Below, piece by piece: positions 33,030 through 41,710 of a stretch of DNA of 64,000 nt. This stretch comes from Gemmobacter aquatilis (GTDB lineage: Bacteria; Pseudomonadota; Alphaproteobacteria; Rhodobacterales; Rhodobacteraceae). Numbering within the stretch: the first letter of the stretch is position 1; each line of letters opens with the position of its first letter. The position numbers were made by a program, and so were the translations under genes. The notes below the pieces were generated by a model, which worked only from the letters and a program-made list of their open reading frames with translations, made no database searches and had not been told where the DNA came from. The stretch is from the NCBI RefSeq assembly GCF_900110025.1, contig NZ_FOCE01000013.1, forward strand, positions 20,848-84,847. The letters are read 5' to 3'.

Positions 33030-34583
33030 TCAGGCGTTGAACCACCAGCGTTCGCCGCAGCGCGCGCCATCCAGTTCCCAGTCATTGGCGATGTCGCCAT
33101 GGCCGATCTTGTCGCTGGTGGCATCCAGGAAATCGGCCCAGATCGGCGCCACAAGCCCGGCATCTTCCCAGATCAGGCTCTGGCATTCCCAATACAGTTC
33201 CTTGCGGCGGGTCTCGTCGGCTTCGCTGCGGGCGGCGGCCAGTGCCTTGTTGAACGCCTCGTTATCCCAGCTGCTTTCGTTCCAGCTTCCGATGCTTTCG
33301 CGCGAATAGGCCAGCGTCAGCATCGCATCCTCGTTCACGCGGCCCGACCAGCGGGTCGCAAACATCGCACGCTTGCCCCAGATATTGGACCAGTAGCCAT
33401 CATCCGGCTCGCGCTTGACATCAATGGTGATCCCGGCGCGGGCGGCCTGTTCGGCATAAAGCTGCGCCATGTTGGTGGCCCCGGTGAAGGGCGTCTCTGC
33501 CACATGCAGCGGCACGGTCAGCCCGGCCACCCCGGCCTTTTCCAGCAGCGCCTTGGCCTTTTCCGGGTCATAGGCATGCTGCGCGAGATTGGGGTTGTGA
33601 TAGGCATAGGCCTGCGAGATCGGCTGGTCATTGGCGATGGAGCCATAGCCGCCCTGGATCTTGGACAGCACCTCTTCCCGGTCGATGGCCAGTTTCATCG
33701 CCAGCCGTACATCGCGGTCCTTGAACAGGGGGTCGGTGGTGTTCATCGCAAAACCCTGGTGCATCTTGCCCTGGGTCTGGATCAGCTTCATGCCCGGCAT
33801 CGCCTGCAACAGCGGCGCGGTTGTGGTATCGACAAAGCCCATGGCGTCGATCTGGCCGGTTTGCAGGGCGGTCGTGCGGGCGTTGATATCGGCGATGCAA
33901 TGCAGCTCGATCGCATCGAAATGCGCGCGGCCCTCTTTCCAGTAGTTCGGGTTCTTGCGCACGACGCTGCGCAGGCCCGGCTCGTAGGCTTCCAGGATGT
34001 AGCCGCCGGTGCCGATGCCCTTGTCAAAGTCGCGGTCTTCGGCCGGCACAATCAGCATGTTGATCATCGACAGGATGGCCGGGAAGCCCGCATTCGGCCC
34101 CTCCAACGTGACCTTGACCTCCAGCGGGGCGCTGACGGTGATGTCCTTGACCGCAGCCATCAGCGATTTCGCCTCGGAAATCGTGTCGGGGCCGCGGTGC
34201 AGGTTCAGGGACCAGACGACATCCTCGGCGGTCAGGGGTTTGCCAGTGCTGAACGTGACACCCGGGCGGATCTTGAAGGTCCATTCCGACATGTCGGCAT
34301 TCGGACCCCATTCGGTCGCCAGTTCCGGCACCAGCACACCGCCGGGGCCGATTTCGATCAGGCAGTTCCGCAGCTGATATTGCAGATGCATCATGAAGCG
34401 GTATTCGTTGACCTGCGGGTCAAGCGTGTCTGCCGTGCTGAAATCTGAGATCCCGAGCCGGAAGGTGCCGCCGGATTGCGGAGTGTTCTGTGCGAAGGCG
34501 GGACGCAGGTTCAGCCCAAGCGTGGCGGCGGACATCGCCCCCATGCCCAGCAGAACGGAACGACGGGTGGTGTAAAGGGCCAT
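33030..34583 (-). CDS. Oligopeptide/opine-type ABC transporter substrate-binding protein (family 5)
   Basis: 517 residues. A signal with twin arginines (MALYTTRRSVLLGMGAMSAA, AFAQ end) suggests Tat export. The mature chain matches DppA/OppA-like proteins: TLDPQVNEYRFMMHLQYQL, PELATEWG, FKIRPGVTFSTGKPLTAEDVVWSL and IGTGGYILEAY. It captures a solute in the periplasm for the permease/ATPase set at 38104-41551, which has no binding protein of its own. It leads the operon with the hydroxyacid dehydrogenase and aminotransferase and diverges from a LysR gene. The ligand is unknown; imidazole acids are proposed from context. Confidence 0.9.
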   Translation of the reverse strand: MALYTTRRSVLLGMGAMSAATLGLNLRPAFAQNTPQSGGTFRLGISDFSTADTLDPQVNEYRFMMHLQYQLRNCLIEIGPGGVLVPELATEWGPNADMSEWTFKIRPGVTFSTGKPLTAEDVVWSLNLHRGPDTISEAKSLMAAVKDITVSAPLEVKVTLEGPNAGFPAILSMINMLIVPAEDRDFDKGIGTGGYILEAYEPGLRSVVRKNPNYWKEGRAHFDAIELHCIADINARTTALQTGQIDAMGFVDTTTAPLLQAMPGMKLIQTQGKMHQGFAMNTTDPLFKDRDVRLAMKLAIDREEVLSKIQGGYGSIANDQPISQAYAYHNPNLAQHAYDPEKAKALLEKAGVAGLTVPLHVAETPFTGATNMAQLYAEQAARAGITIDVKREPDDGYWSNIWGKRAMFATRWSGRVNEDAMLTLAYSRESIGSWNESSWDNEAFNKALAAARSEADETRRKELYWECQSLIWEDAGLVAPIWADFLDATSDKIGHGDIANDWELDGARCGERWWFNA

Positions 34584-34666
34584 CTGGCTTTCTCCCTGTT
34601 GACGGCGCCCCTTCTCTGGAGGCCCCGGATCGGTGGATGGTCGGCAGGCGGGTTGCAGTGATTGCG

Positions 34667-34684
34667 ATTATGTATGATCTTAAT
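34667..34684. promoter_or_regulatory. Shared dyad motif, copy at binding-protein/LysR promoter
   Basis: ATTATG-TATGAT-CTTAAT matches the ATTATG-N6-CATAAT dyad found intact at 43823-43840 in 11 of 12 arm positions. It lies midway between the divergent binding-protein and LysR genes. Confidence 0.55.
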
Positions 34685-34774
34685 AGCCTAAGACCTGTAT
34701 CGCTGGCCCACAAATCATTACCGCTGTATACTTGTTAAGCTTGGCTAAACAATCATCCTGGATGGAGCTTAAAA

Positions 34775-35707
34775 ATGAGCACGGGCCTTCCGCCGCTGCG
34801 CGCCTTGCAGGCATTCGAGGCATTCGGTCGCGCGGGCACCGTTCACGGCGCCGCCCGCAGCCTTGGCGTGACCCCCGGCGCCATCAGCCAGCAATTGCGG
34901 CTGCTTGAAGACCATGCCGGGCTGCCGCTGCTGCTGCGCGAGGGGCGGCGCATCACGATGACCCCGGTGGCGCGCATCTATCACGAGATGATTTCGCAGG
35001 GATTCGACCGGCTGGCCCGCGCGCAGGAATTCGTCTCGGCGCAGCGCATGTCCGAGGATCTGACGGTGACCGGCCTGCCAACCCTGCTGCAGAAATGGCT
35101 GAACCCGATGATCCACCGCTTTCAGGCCGCCGCGCCCGACACCACCCTGCGAATCGTCGCCACCCACCGCGAGACCGAACCGCAGTTGATGGATCTGACC
35201 TTCCGCCTCACCTACGGGCTGGCCGCAACCCATTATCCGCATTCGCGCGCGCTGTTCACCGATGTCTGCTTTCCCGCCTGCTCGCCAGAATTTCTGGCCC
35301 GCCATCCCGAGGCTCGGACCAGCGCGGGGCTGGCCCGTCTGCCGTTGATCGGGATCGACTGGGGCATGGATGAATCGGTGGCGCCGCATTGGTCGCACTG
35401 GTTCACGGCGCAAGGCACCCCGCTTGCCAGTCCAATGCGGACGGTTGCCGTCTATTCGCTGTCAAGTCTGGCGCTGGAAGCAGCGGCGGCAGGTCAGGGG
35501 GTGGTGTTGGCGCAAGCAGCCTTTGCCGGACCGGATCTCGATTCCGGGCGGCTGGTGCGGCTGTCGGACGAGGTGCTGACGATGCCCGAAGCCTATTTCA
35601 TCTGCTGGGGGCTGACGACCATGACCCACAAGCCTGCGCGCGATTTTCTGAACTGGATTCTGTCGGAAACCAAGGCGAAACGCGATATGAGATGTAAGAA
35701 AATCTAA
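34775..35707 (+). CDS. LysR-family regulator (GcvA-like)
   Basis: 310 residues. The N-terminal winged helix-turn-helix is LRALQAFEAFGRAGTVHGAARSLGVTPGAISQQLRLLE; the effector domain includes LTVTGLPTLLQKWLNPMI and AAGQGVVLAQ. The sub-type resembles GcvA-like regulators. The ATG at 34775 has GGATGGAGC upstream. It is divergent from the binding-protein operon and 86 bases ahead of the Rieske oxygenase on the same strand, so it could control both. It is also an alternative binder for the ATTATG-N6-CATAAT sites. Confidence 0.88.
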   Translation: MSTGLPPLRALQAFEAFGRAGTVHGAARSLGVTPGAISQQLRLLEDHAGLPLLLREGRRITMTPVARIYHEMISQGFDRLARAQEFVSAQRMSEDLTVTGLPTLLQKWLNPMIHRFQAAAPDTTLRIVATHRETEPQLMDLTFRLTYGLAATHYPHSRALFTDVCFPACSPEFLARHPEARTSAGLARLPLIGIDWGMDESVAPHWSHWFTAQGTPLASPMRTVAVYSLSSLALEAAAAGQGVVLAQAAFAGPDLDSGRLVRLSDEVLTMPEAYFICWGLTTMTHKPARDFLNWILSETKAKRDMRCKKI

Positions 35708-35741
35708 ACAATCGACCAGTCTTTCTCGACTGGGCAGCCGT

Positions 35742-35759
35742 CATTTGTCTGCGCATAAT
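35742..35759. promoter_or_regulatory. Shared dyad motif, copy at Rieske oxygenase promoter
   Basis: CATTTG-TCTGCG-CATAAT matches the hutF/hutI site (43823-43840) at 14 of 18 positions, including an intact CATAAT arm and five of the six spacer bases. It is 35 bases upstream of the oxygenase start. Confidence 0.5.
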
Positions 35760-35793
35760 CCTTAGGCAAACAACGCCACATAGGGATGTAGCC

Positions 35794-36834
35794 ATGTTTC
35801 TCAAGAACGCCTGGTATGTCGCAGCCTGGAGCAGCGAGATCGACAACAGCCTGCGGCAGATTCTGGTCCTGGGGGAAAAGATCTGCGTCTTCCGCACCAC
35901 GCAGGGCGAGGTGATCGCCCTGGAAGACGCCTGCCCGCATCGCAAGCTGCCGCTGTCCAAGGGCCGGATCAAGGGCGACACCGTTGAGTGCGGCTATCAC
36001 GGCCTGACCTTCGATTGCGCTGGCCAATGCGTCTGGGCGCCCGGCGGTGGCCGCATCCCCTCGGCGGCCAAGGTGCGCGCCTATCCGGTGCATGAGAAAT
36101 ATGGTCTGGTCTGGATCTGGATGGGCAATGCCGCCATGGCGGATGCCGATGACATCATCGACATTCCGAATTTCGACAGCCCCGACTGGGGCATCAACCG
36201 CGGTGCGGCGATGGAGTTGCAGTGCAACTATCTGCTGATGACCGACAACCTGCTGGACCCGACGCATGTCGCCTGGGTGCATGAGACCAGCTTTGCCCAA
36301 GCCGCCACCAAGGACACGCCGCTGAAGGTGACGCGCACCGATGATGGCGTGATCGTCCACCGCTGGATGATGGATGTGGCCCCGGCGCCCTTCTATGCCA
36401 AGATCATCGAGTTCGAAGGCAACTGCGACCGCTTGCAGCATTACGAGGTGCGCTATCCGTGCAGCGCGCTGATCCGGGCGATCTTCACCCCGGCCGGCAC
36501 CGGCGGGCCGGAGGGCACACTGCACGAGAAGACCTTTGTCATGGACAGCTACAACTTCATGACCCCTTCGACCGAGACGGAAACCCGCTACTACTGGTTC
36601 CAGCTGCGCAACATCCGCCCCGACGATGCCGAACTGTCGGCGATGATGAGCGAGGATGTGCGCCACGCCTTCGAGGAAGACCGCGCGGTGCTGAACGAGG
36701 TGCAGATCGGGCTGCGCGAAAAGACCTCGCCGCATATTGATCTGTCGATCGACGCGGGCCAACTGCGCTTCCGCCGCCAGCTTGAGGCGATGATCGCCGA
36801 AGAACAGGCGGTTGACGCCAAGATGCAGGCCTGA
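35794..36834 (+). CDS. Rieske non-heme iron oxygenase, VanA-type alpha subunit
   Basis: 346 residues. The Rieske [2Fe-2S] ligands are C47, H49 (CPHR) and C66, H69 (CGYHG). The mononuclear iron motif is in the TDNLLDPTHVAWVHE stretch (Asp and two His). Size and layout fit the VanA/demethylase branch, which removes O- or N-methyl groups or hydroxylates single rings using electrons from a separate reductase. The reductase gene follows after 3 bases. It sits inside the proposed imidazole regulon and has a shared dyad motif at its promoter. N-demethylation of a methylhistidine-type compound is possible, but an aromatic O-demethylase is equally compatible with the sequence. Confidence 0.9.
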   Translation: MFLKNAWYVAAWSSEIDNSLRQILVLGEKICVFRTTQGEVIALEDACPHRKLPLSKGRIKGDTVECGYHGLTFDCAGQCVWAPGGGRIPSAAKVRAYPVHEKYGLVWIWMGNAAMADADDIIDIPNFDSPDWGINRGAAMELQCNYLLMTDNLLDPTHVAWVHETSFAQAATKDTPLKVTRTDDGVIVHRWMMDVAPAPFYAKIIEFEGNCDRLQHYEVRYPCSALIRAIFTPAGTGGPEGTLHEKTFVMDSYNFMTPSTETETRYYWFQLRNIRPDDAELSAMMSEDVRHAFEEDRAVLNEVQIGLREKTSPHIDLSIDAGQLRFRRQLEAMIAEEQAVDAKMQA

Positions 36835-36837
36835 GCC

Positions 36838-38019
36838 ATGGCCGAGACATTTCGGCGGTTCCGGGTGGCGCGCAAGCACCCGGAAAGCAGCGTCATCACC
36901 TCATTCCATCTGGTGCCCGCCGATGGCGGCGCGCTCTGGCCTGCGCGGCCAGGGCAATATCTGACCCTGCGCATCCCCGGCCCCGAAGGCCCGGTGCTGC
37001 GCACCTATTCGCTGTCGAATGCCGTTGATGCCCCGGATTGCCACCGAATTTCGGTGAAGCGCGAGGCGGGGCTGAACGGCAGGCCCGATGGCATCGGGTC
37101 GGTCTGGCTGCATGACCGGCTGGCCGAGGGCGCCGAGATCGAGATCGCAGCCCCGCGCGGCGCGTTCTTTCTGGACGAAGACAGCACGCGCCCCGTGCTG
37201 CTGCTGGCGGGCGGGGTCGGGCTGACGCCGCTGTTGTCGATGCTGCATCGTCTGGCACAGGGCAATCGCAAGGTCTGGCTGGTTCATGCGGTGGAAAACG
37301 GCGCGGTGCAGCCGCTGCGCGCCGAAGTGGCGGCGCTGGCTGCCGCTGCCGCCGGGCGGATCACCATCTGCAATGTGCTGCGCAGCCCCGCGCCGGGGGA
37401 TCACGCCGATGCCACAGGGGCGGTGGATGCCGCACTGCTGCAATCCTTGCTGCCGCTGGATGATTATCAGGTCTATCTCTGCGGGCCTGTGCCCTTCATG
37501 GTGGCGATGTGGCGGCTGCTGACCGGCCTGGGCATTGTCCCGGAACGGATTGCCTATGAATTCTTCGGCCCCGGCGGCTCGCTGCCGAAACTGGCCGCCG
37601 ACCAGGCTGCCCCGCCCCCGCCTGCGATCCCGCGCATTCCGGTGAATGCCCCGAAATCGCTAAATAAGCTGGATTTCCTGACCGATCCCGATGTGCGGAA
37701 GGCTGCGGAACCGGTGGCCCGCAAAGGCCAGCCCCCGGCGATGCCGCCTGCCGATGCCGAGAGCGGAGACGAGGTGGTCTTTGCCCGGTCTGGCGTGACG
37801 GTGGCGTGGAACAGCGGTGTGAGCTCCATCCTAGAACTGGCCGAAAGCGCGGGGCTGGACCCGGCCTTCGTCTGCCGGTCCGGCATCTGCAATTCCTGCC
37901 GCTGCGGGCTGAAGGAGGGGCAGGTGGACTATTTCAGTGATCCGCTGGACCCGCCCGGCCCCGGTCAGGCGCTGATCTGCTGTTCCCGCCCCAATGGCCG
38001 CGTGGTGCTGGACCTCTAG
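36838..38019 (+). CDS. FAD/NAD(P)/[2Fe-2S] ferredoxin reductase for the Rieske oxygenase
   Basis: 393 residues. The N-terminal flavin/NAD domain is flavohemoprotein-like (PGQYLTLRIPG, RTYSLSNA, LLLAGGVGLTPLLSML, YLCGPVPFM). A proline-rich linker covers about 265-310, and a C-terminal plant-type ferredoxin domain has ligands in CRSGICNSCRC and the late CCSRP. The order FAD-NAD-[2Fe-2S] differs from VanB (FMN-NAD-[2Fe-2S]) in resembling flavohemoprotein/HmpX-type reductases. It is translated 3 bases after the oxygenase and ended by a strong terminator, so the pair forms a two-gene operon. Confidence 0.9.
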   Translation: MAETFRRFRVARKHPESSVITSFHLVPADGGALWPARPGQYLTLRIPGPEGPVLRTYSLSNAVDAPDCHRISVKREAGLNGRPDGIGSVWLHDRLAEGAEIEIAAPRGAFFLDEDSTRPVLLLAGGVGLTPLLSMLHRLAQGNRKVWLVHAVENGAVQPLRAEVAALAAAAAGRITICNVLRSPAPGDHADATGAVDAALLQSLLPLDDYQVYLCGPVPFMVAMWRLLTGLGIVPERIAYEFFGPGGSLPKLAADQAAPPPPAIPRIPVNAPKSLNKLDFLTDPDVRKAAEPVARKGQPPAMPPADAESGDEVVFARSGVTVAWNSGVSSILELAESAGLDPAFVCRSGICNSCRCGLKEGQVDYFSDPLDPPGPGQALICCSRPNGRVVLDL

Positions 38020-38038
38020 GCGCCTTCCGGGCGAAATC

Positions 38039-38071
38039 AAAAGGGCGGCCCCGCAAAGGGCCGCCCTTTTT
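38039..38071. terminator. Bidirectional rho-independent terminator
   Basis: An 11-bp stem, AAGGGCGGCCC at 38041-38051 and GGGCCGCCCTT at 38058-38068, is flanked by A residues on the left and a T run on the right. It ends the oxygenase-reductase operon and the convergent ABC operon. Confidence 0.9.
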
Positions 38072-38103
38072 CATGCCCGGCAGGGCCGTGCCGTGCGGGG
38101 CGG

Positions 38104-39717
38104 TCAGCCCGCCGCCCGCCGCTGTTCCAGCACCTGGGTCAGCCAGTCCGGGTCCATCTCGGGCACCGAGGACAGAAGCAGGTCGGTATAGGCTTCGTGC
38201 TGTGGCGAGAAGATGCGGGCCTTGTCGCCCTGTTCCACCACCCGGCCGTGCTGCATCACCACCACATGATCGGCAATCGCCCGCACGGTTGCCAGATCAT
38301 GGGTGATGAACAGATAGCTGATGCCGCGCTCGCGCTGGATGCGGTCCAGCAGCCGCAGGATGCCCTCGGCCACCAGTTGGTCCAAGGCGCTGGTCACCTC
38401 GTCGCAGATGATCAGCTCCGGCTCGGCGGCCAAGGCGCGGGCGATGCAGACACGCTGCTTCTGCCCGCCCGAAAGCTCGCCCGGCAGCCGCTCGATGAAG
38501 CGATCCGGGTCCAGCTCGATCTCGGTCAGCAATTCGCGGATGCGGGCCTCTTTCGCGCGGCCCTTCAGGCCCAGATAGAACTCCAGCGGGCGGCCCAGCA
38601 CTTCGCGGATGCGCTGGCGCGGGTTCAGCGCGGTATCGGCCATCTGGTGGATCATCTGCATCCGCTGCAACAGCTTGCGCGGCCGCCCGCCAACGGTGGT
38701 GGGCAATACCGCGCCGTCAAACGTCACCTTGCCGGTGGTGGGCGACAACAGCCCCATCACCACCCGCGCCGTGGTGGATTTGCCGGAACCGCTTTCCCCC
38801 ACCACAGCCACGGTGCGCCCGCGCGGCACCGCAAGCGACACGTTGTCCAGCACCTTCTGCGTGCCATAGGAGGCATCCACCGCGTCGATCTGCAACAGGG
38901 GCGGGCCTGCTGGCGCCGGACCCCGCGGCGCGGGCTGGAATTCCCGCACCGCCCAGAGCGAGCGAGTATAAGCCTCGCGCGGGTGGGCCAGCATCTCGCG
39001 CACCGGGGCGTCTTCGACCTCTTCGCCCTTCAGCAGCACCTTCACCCGGTCAGCCATCTGGGCGACCACCGCAAGGTCATGGGTGATATAGATCGCCGCT
39101 GCGCCATGGTTGCGCACGATGTCGCGGATCGCGGCCAGCACTTCGATCTGTGTCGTCACATCCAGCGCGGTCGTGGGTTCATCGAAGATGATGAGGTCGG
39201 GCTTGCAGGCCATGGCCATCGCCGTCATCGCGCGCTGCAACTGCCCGCCAGACACCTGATGCGGAAAGCGGAAGCCGATCTGATCCGGGTCGGGCAGCCG
39301 CATTTCGGCATAGAGCCGCACCGCCTCGGCCTCGGCCTGCGCCCGCGGCATCACGCCATGGCGCACCGGCGCTTCGCAATGCTGGCGGATCAGCCGCCAG
39401 GCGGGGTTGAAGGCCGCCGCCGAGGATTGCGCCACATAGGCGATGCGCCGCCCGCGCAGATGGCGCAACACCTGCGCGCTGGCGCCGACCAGTTCCTGCC
39501 CGTCAAAGCGGATAGAACCGCCCGCGATACGGCAACCGGGGCGAACATGGCCCATGGCGGTCAGGCCAAGGGTCGATTTGCCCGCGCCGCTTTCGCCGAT
39601 CAGGCCCAGCACCTCGCCCCGCGCGAGATCAAGGTTCACGCCCTTGACGATCTTGTGCCAGTCGTCGCCGGAACGGCCTTCGATCCACAGATCGCGAATT
39701 TCCAGAAGTTTGGTCAT
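38104..39717 (-). CDS. Oligopeptide-type ABC transporter ATPase, fused DppD-DppF form
   Basis: 537 residues with two complete ABC domains. The first has GESGAGKST, signature VSGGQLQRA and Walker B LIIFDEPTTALD. The second has GESGSGKST, signature LSGGQKQRV and Walker B LIICDEVTSALD. Both carry the C-terminal extension typical of Opp/Dpp ATPases. A single fused ATPase instead of two proteins is common for alphaproteobacterial peptide/opine importers. It lies last in the order permease B, permease C, ATPase with gaps of 3-4 bases. The matching binding protein is probably the one at 33030-34583. Confidence 0.93.
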   Translation of the reverse strand: MTKLLEIRDLWIEGRSGDDWHKIVKGVNLDLARGEVLGLIGESGAGKSTLGLTAMGHVRPGCRIAGGSIRFDGQELVGASAQVLRHLRGRRIAYVAQSSAAAFNPAWRLIRQHCEAPVRHGVMPRAQAEAEAVRLYAEMRLPDPDQIGFRFPHQVSGGQLQRAMTAMAMACKPDLIIFDEPTTALDVTTQIEVLAAIRDIVRNHGAAAIYITHDLAVVAQMADRVKVLLKGEEVEDAPVREMLAHPREAYTRSLWAVREFQPAPRGPAPAGPPLLQIDAVDASYGTQKVLDNVSLAVPRGRTVAVVGESGSGKSTTARVVMGLLSPTTGKVTFDGAVLPTTVGGRPRKLLQRMQMIHQMADTALNPRQRIREVLGRPLEFYLGLKGRAKEARIRELLTEIELDPDRFIERLPGELSGGQKQRVCIARALAAEPELIICDEVTSALDQLVAEGILRLLDRIQRERGISYLFITHDLATVRAIADHVVVMQHGRVVEQGDKARIFSPQHEAYTDLLLSSVPEMDPDWLTQVLEQRRAAG

Positions 39718-39720
39718 GGC

Positions 39721-40578
39721 TCAGTCCTTCAAGCCGCTGGACAGGTGCAGCACCCAGTCCACCACCAGATTGACCGCAACCGTCAGGATGGCGATTGCCG
39801 TCGCAGGCAGCAGGGGGGCCAGGCCGAAAGTGGCGGTTTGCCAGGTTGCGAAATTGGCAAAGGAAATCAGTCGCGCACTTTCCCGCACCATGGACCCCCA
39901 ATCCGCCGTCGGCGGTTGCAGACCCAGCCCGAGGAAGCTGAGCGCCGAGATGAACAGGAAGACGAAACAGAACCGCAGCCCGAATTCCGCGATCAGCGGT
40001 GCCGAGGCATTGGGCAGGATTTCGCGGCGGATGATCCAGCCCAGACCCTCGCCGCGCATCCGGGCGACCTCGATATAATCCATGGTCAGGATGCCCTGCG
40101 CGACGGCGCGCGACAGGCGGAACACCCGCGTGCTGTCCAGCGCCGCGATCACAAGCACCAGTGCCGTGGCCGAGGCGCCGGTGATCGTCAGGATCAGCAG
40201 CGCAAAGATCAGCGACGGGATCGCCATCAGCACGTCGATCAGCCGCGACAGCGCGGTGTCGACCCAGCCGCCGACGGTGGCGGCCAGCAACCCCAGCGCC
40301 GCCCCGATCAGGAAGGCAAGGCAGGTGGTGATCAGCGCCAGCCCCACCGTATTGCGTGCGCCATAGATCAGCCGCGACATCACATCGCGGCCGAGCGCGT
40401 CGGTTCCCAGATAATAGGGTGCGATCCACGGCTGATAGGCGGCACCGGCCACCTCGGATTCGCCATAGGGCGCGATCAGCGGGGCGAACAGCGCGAGGAT
40501 GGCATAGATCACGATCAGCGCCAGCCCGATCCGGGCCGACAGCGGCGCGCCGCGCAGGTGGAAAAGCCAGTTGGTCAC
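39721..40578 (-). CDS. Oligopeptide-type ABC permease (DppC-like)
   Basis: 285 residues with an N-terminal membrane anchor (ARIGLALIVIYAILALFAPLI) and five further membrane spans. The DppC hallmark LGTDALGRDVMSRLIYGAR and the EAA loop region RMRGEGLGWIIRREILPNA are visible. It starts with GTG at 40578 after GAGGTGACGTT and is spaced 4 bases from the upstream permease. It forms the channel with the DppB-like protein. Confidence 0.92.
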   Translation of the reverse strand: MTNWLFHLRGAPLSARIGLALIVIYAILALFAPLIAPYGESEVAGAAYQPWIAPYYLGTDALGRDVMSRLIYGARNTVGLALITTCLAFLIGAALGLLAATVGGWVDTALSRLIDVLMAIPSLIFALLILTITGASATALVLVIAALDSTRVFRLSRAVAQGILTMDYIEVARMRGEGLGWIIRREILPNASAPLIAEFGLRFCFVFLFISALSFLGLGLQPPTADWGSMVRESARLISFANFATWQTATFGLAPLLPATAIAILTVAVNLVVDWVLHLSSGLKD

Positions 40579-40582
40579 AACG

Positions 40583-41551
40583 TCACCTCGGATGCAGCAG
40601 GCGGGGATTCGACAGGATGCCGATCACATCCGCCACAAGGTTCAGCAGGATGTAGGTTGCGGCAAAGATCAGGCAGGCGGCCTGCACCACCGGCATGTCG
40701 CGCTTGGCCACGCTGTCAACCAGCAACTGCCCAAGACCAGGATAGACAAAGACCACCTCGACCAGCACCACGCCGACGATCAGATAGGCGAGGTTCAGCG
40801 CAACCACCGTCACGATGGGCGCCACCGCATTGGGCAGCGCATGGATGGCGATCACCCACCAGCGCTTCATGCCCTTCAGCTCGGCCATCTCGATATAGGG
40901 CAGGGCCAGCAGGTTGACGATCGCCGCCCGCGTCATCCGCATCATATGTGCGGTGACGATCAATACCATGGTCAGGGCGGGCAGGAAGCTGACATAAAGC
41001 CGCTCGCCCAGGCTCATGGCGGGGGTCACGCCAGCGAGGCTGGGGAACCAGCCCAACTGCACCGCGAAGATCAGGATCAGGATATAAGCGACAAAGAATT
41101 CCGGGAAGGAAATCACCGCGAGGGTGGAGCTGGAGATCCAGCGATCCAGCAGCGATCCGCGATACAGCGCGGCGATCAGCCCGAGCAGGATCGACATGGG
41201 CACGGCGATCAAGGCCGCATATGCGGCAAGGAAGAAGGTGTTGAAGGCGCGGTCGCCGATCAGATCTGTGATCGGGCGCCGGGTGACCAGCGACTGGCCG
41301 AAATCGCCTTGCACCGCATTGCCCAGCCAGGTGACATAGCGCCAGAGCGGTGGATCGTTCAGCCCGAACTGGGCGTTGAAGGCGGCGATGGTCTCTGGCG
41401 TGGCCGATTGGCCCAGCACCTCGGTCGCGATGCTACCGGGCAGCAGCTCGACCGCCCAGAAGATCACTGCCGAAACCACGATGAGCGTGAGCACCCCGAT
41501 GGCGAGTCTTTTGAGGACAAGTTTGGGGATCGGTGATAGCTTGAGTGCCAT
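40583..41551 (-). CDS. Oligopeptide-type ABC permease (DppB-like)
   Basis: 322 residues with six membrane spans. Visible features are the N-terminal VLKRLAIGVLTLIVVSAVIFWAVELLPG anchor, GLNDPPLWRYVTWLGNAVQGDFGQSL and the EAA region ELKGMKRWWVIAIHALPNAVAP. It is the first gene of the permease-permease-ATPase operon. The 159-base gap to the divergent hutC carries a dyad motif also present at hutF/hutI, which ties this importer to the histidine genes. Confidence 0.92.
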   Translation of the reverse strand: MALKLSPIPKLVLKRLAIGVLTLIVVSAVIFWAVELLPGSIATEVLGQSATPETIAAFNAQFGLNDPPLWRYVTWLGNAVQGDFGQSLVTRRPITDLIGDRAFNTFFLAAYAALIAVPMSILLGLIAALYRGSLLDRWISSSTLAVISFPEFFVAYILILIFAVQLGWFPSLAGVTPAMSLGERLYVSFLPALTMVLIVTAHMMRMTRAAIVNLLALPYIEMAELKGMKRWWVIAIHALPNAVAPIVTVVALNLAYLIVGVVLVEVVFVYPGLGQLLVDSVAKRDMPVVQAACLIFAATYILLNLVADVIGILSNPRLLHPR

Positions 41552-41570
41552 TTGTCTAGACTTTGACCAT

Positions 41571-41588
41571 GATATGAATATTCATAAT
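41571..41588. promoter_or_regulatory. Shared dyad motif, copy between dppB-like and hutC
   Basis: On the minus strand it reads ATTATG-AATATT-CATATC, 10 of 12 arm positions identical to the hutF/hutI site. The internal ATGAATATTCAT is itself a perfect 12-bp palindrome. It lies 20 bases from the permease start and about 120 from hutC. Confidence 0.6.
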
Positions 41589-41710
41589 GACGAAGAATAT
41601 GTGCCAGTCCAGAAAAATCGGCGGGATTTGTCATATAGAGGTTGAAATGCTTCGGCTTCTGCTTGCCAACCGGGCAGGCTGTGTGTGCCGTGAGCGGATA
41701 ATGTGGTGAA

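Noticed and set aside
38197..40917. A 906-codon plus-strand frame across the oligopeptide ABC genes
   Set aside because: The opposite strand encodes clear ATPase and permease proteins with overlapping stops and starts; the plus-strand translation is low-complexity (H, Q, R, G rich) and matches nothing.
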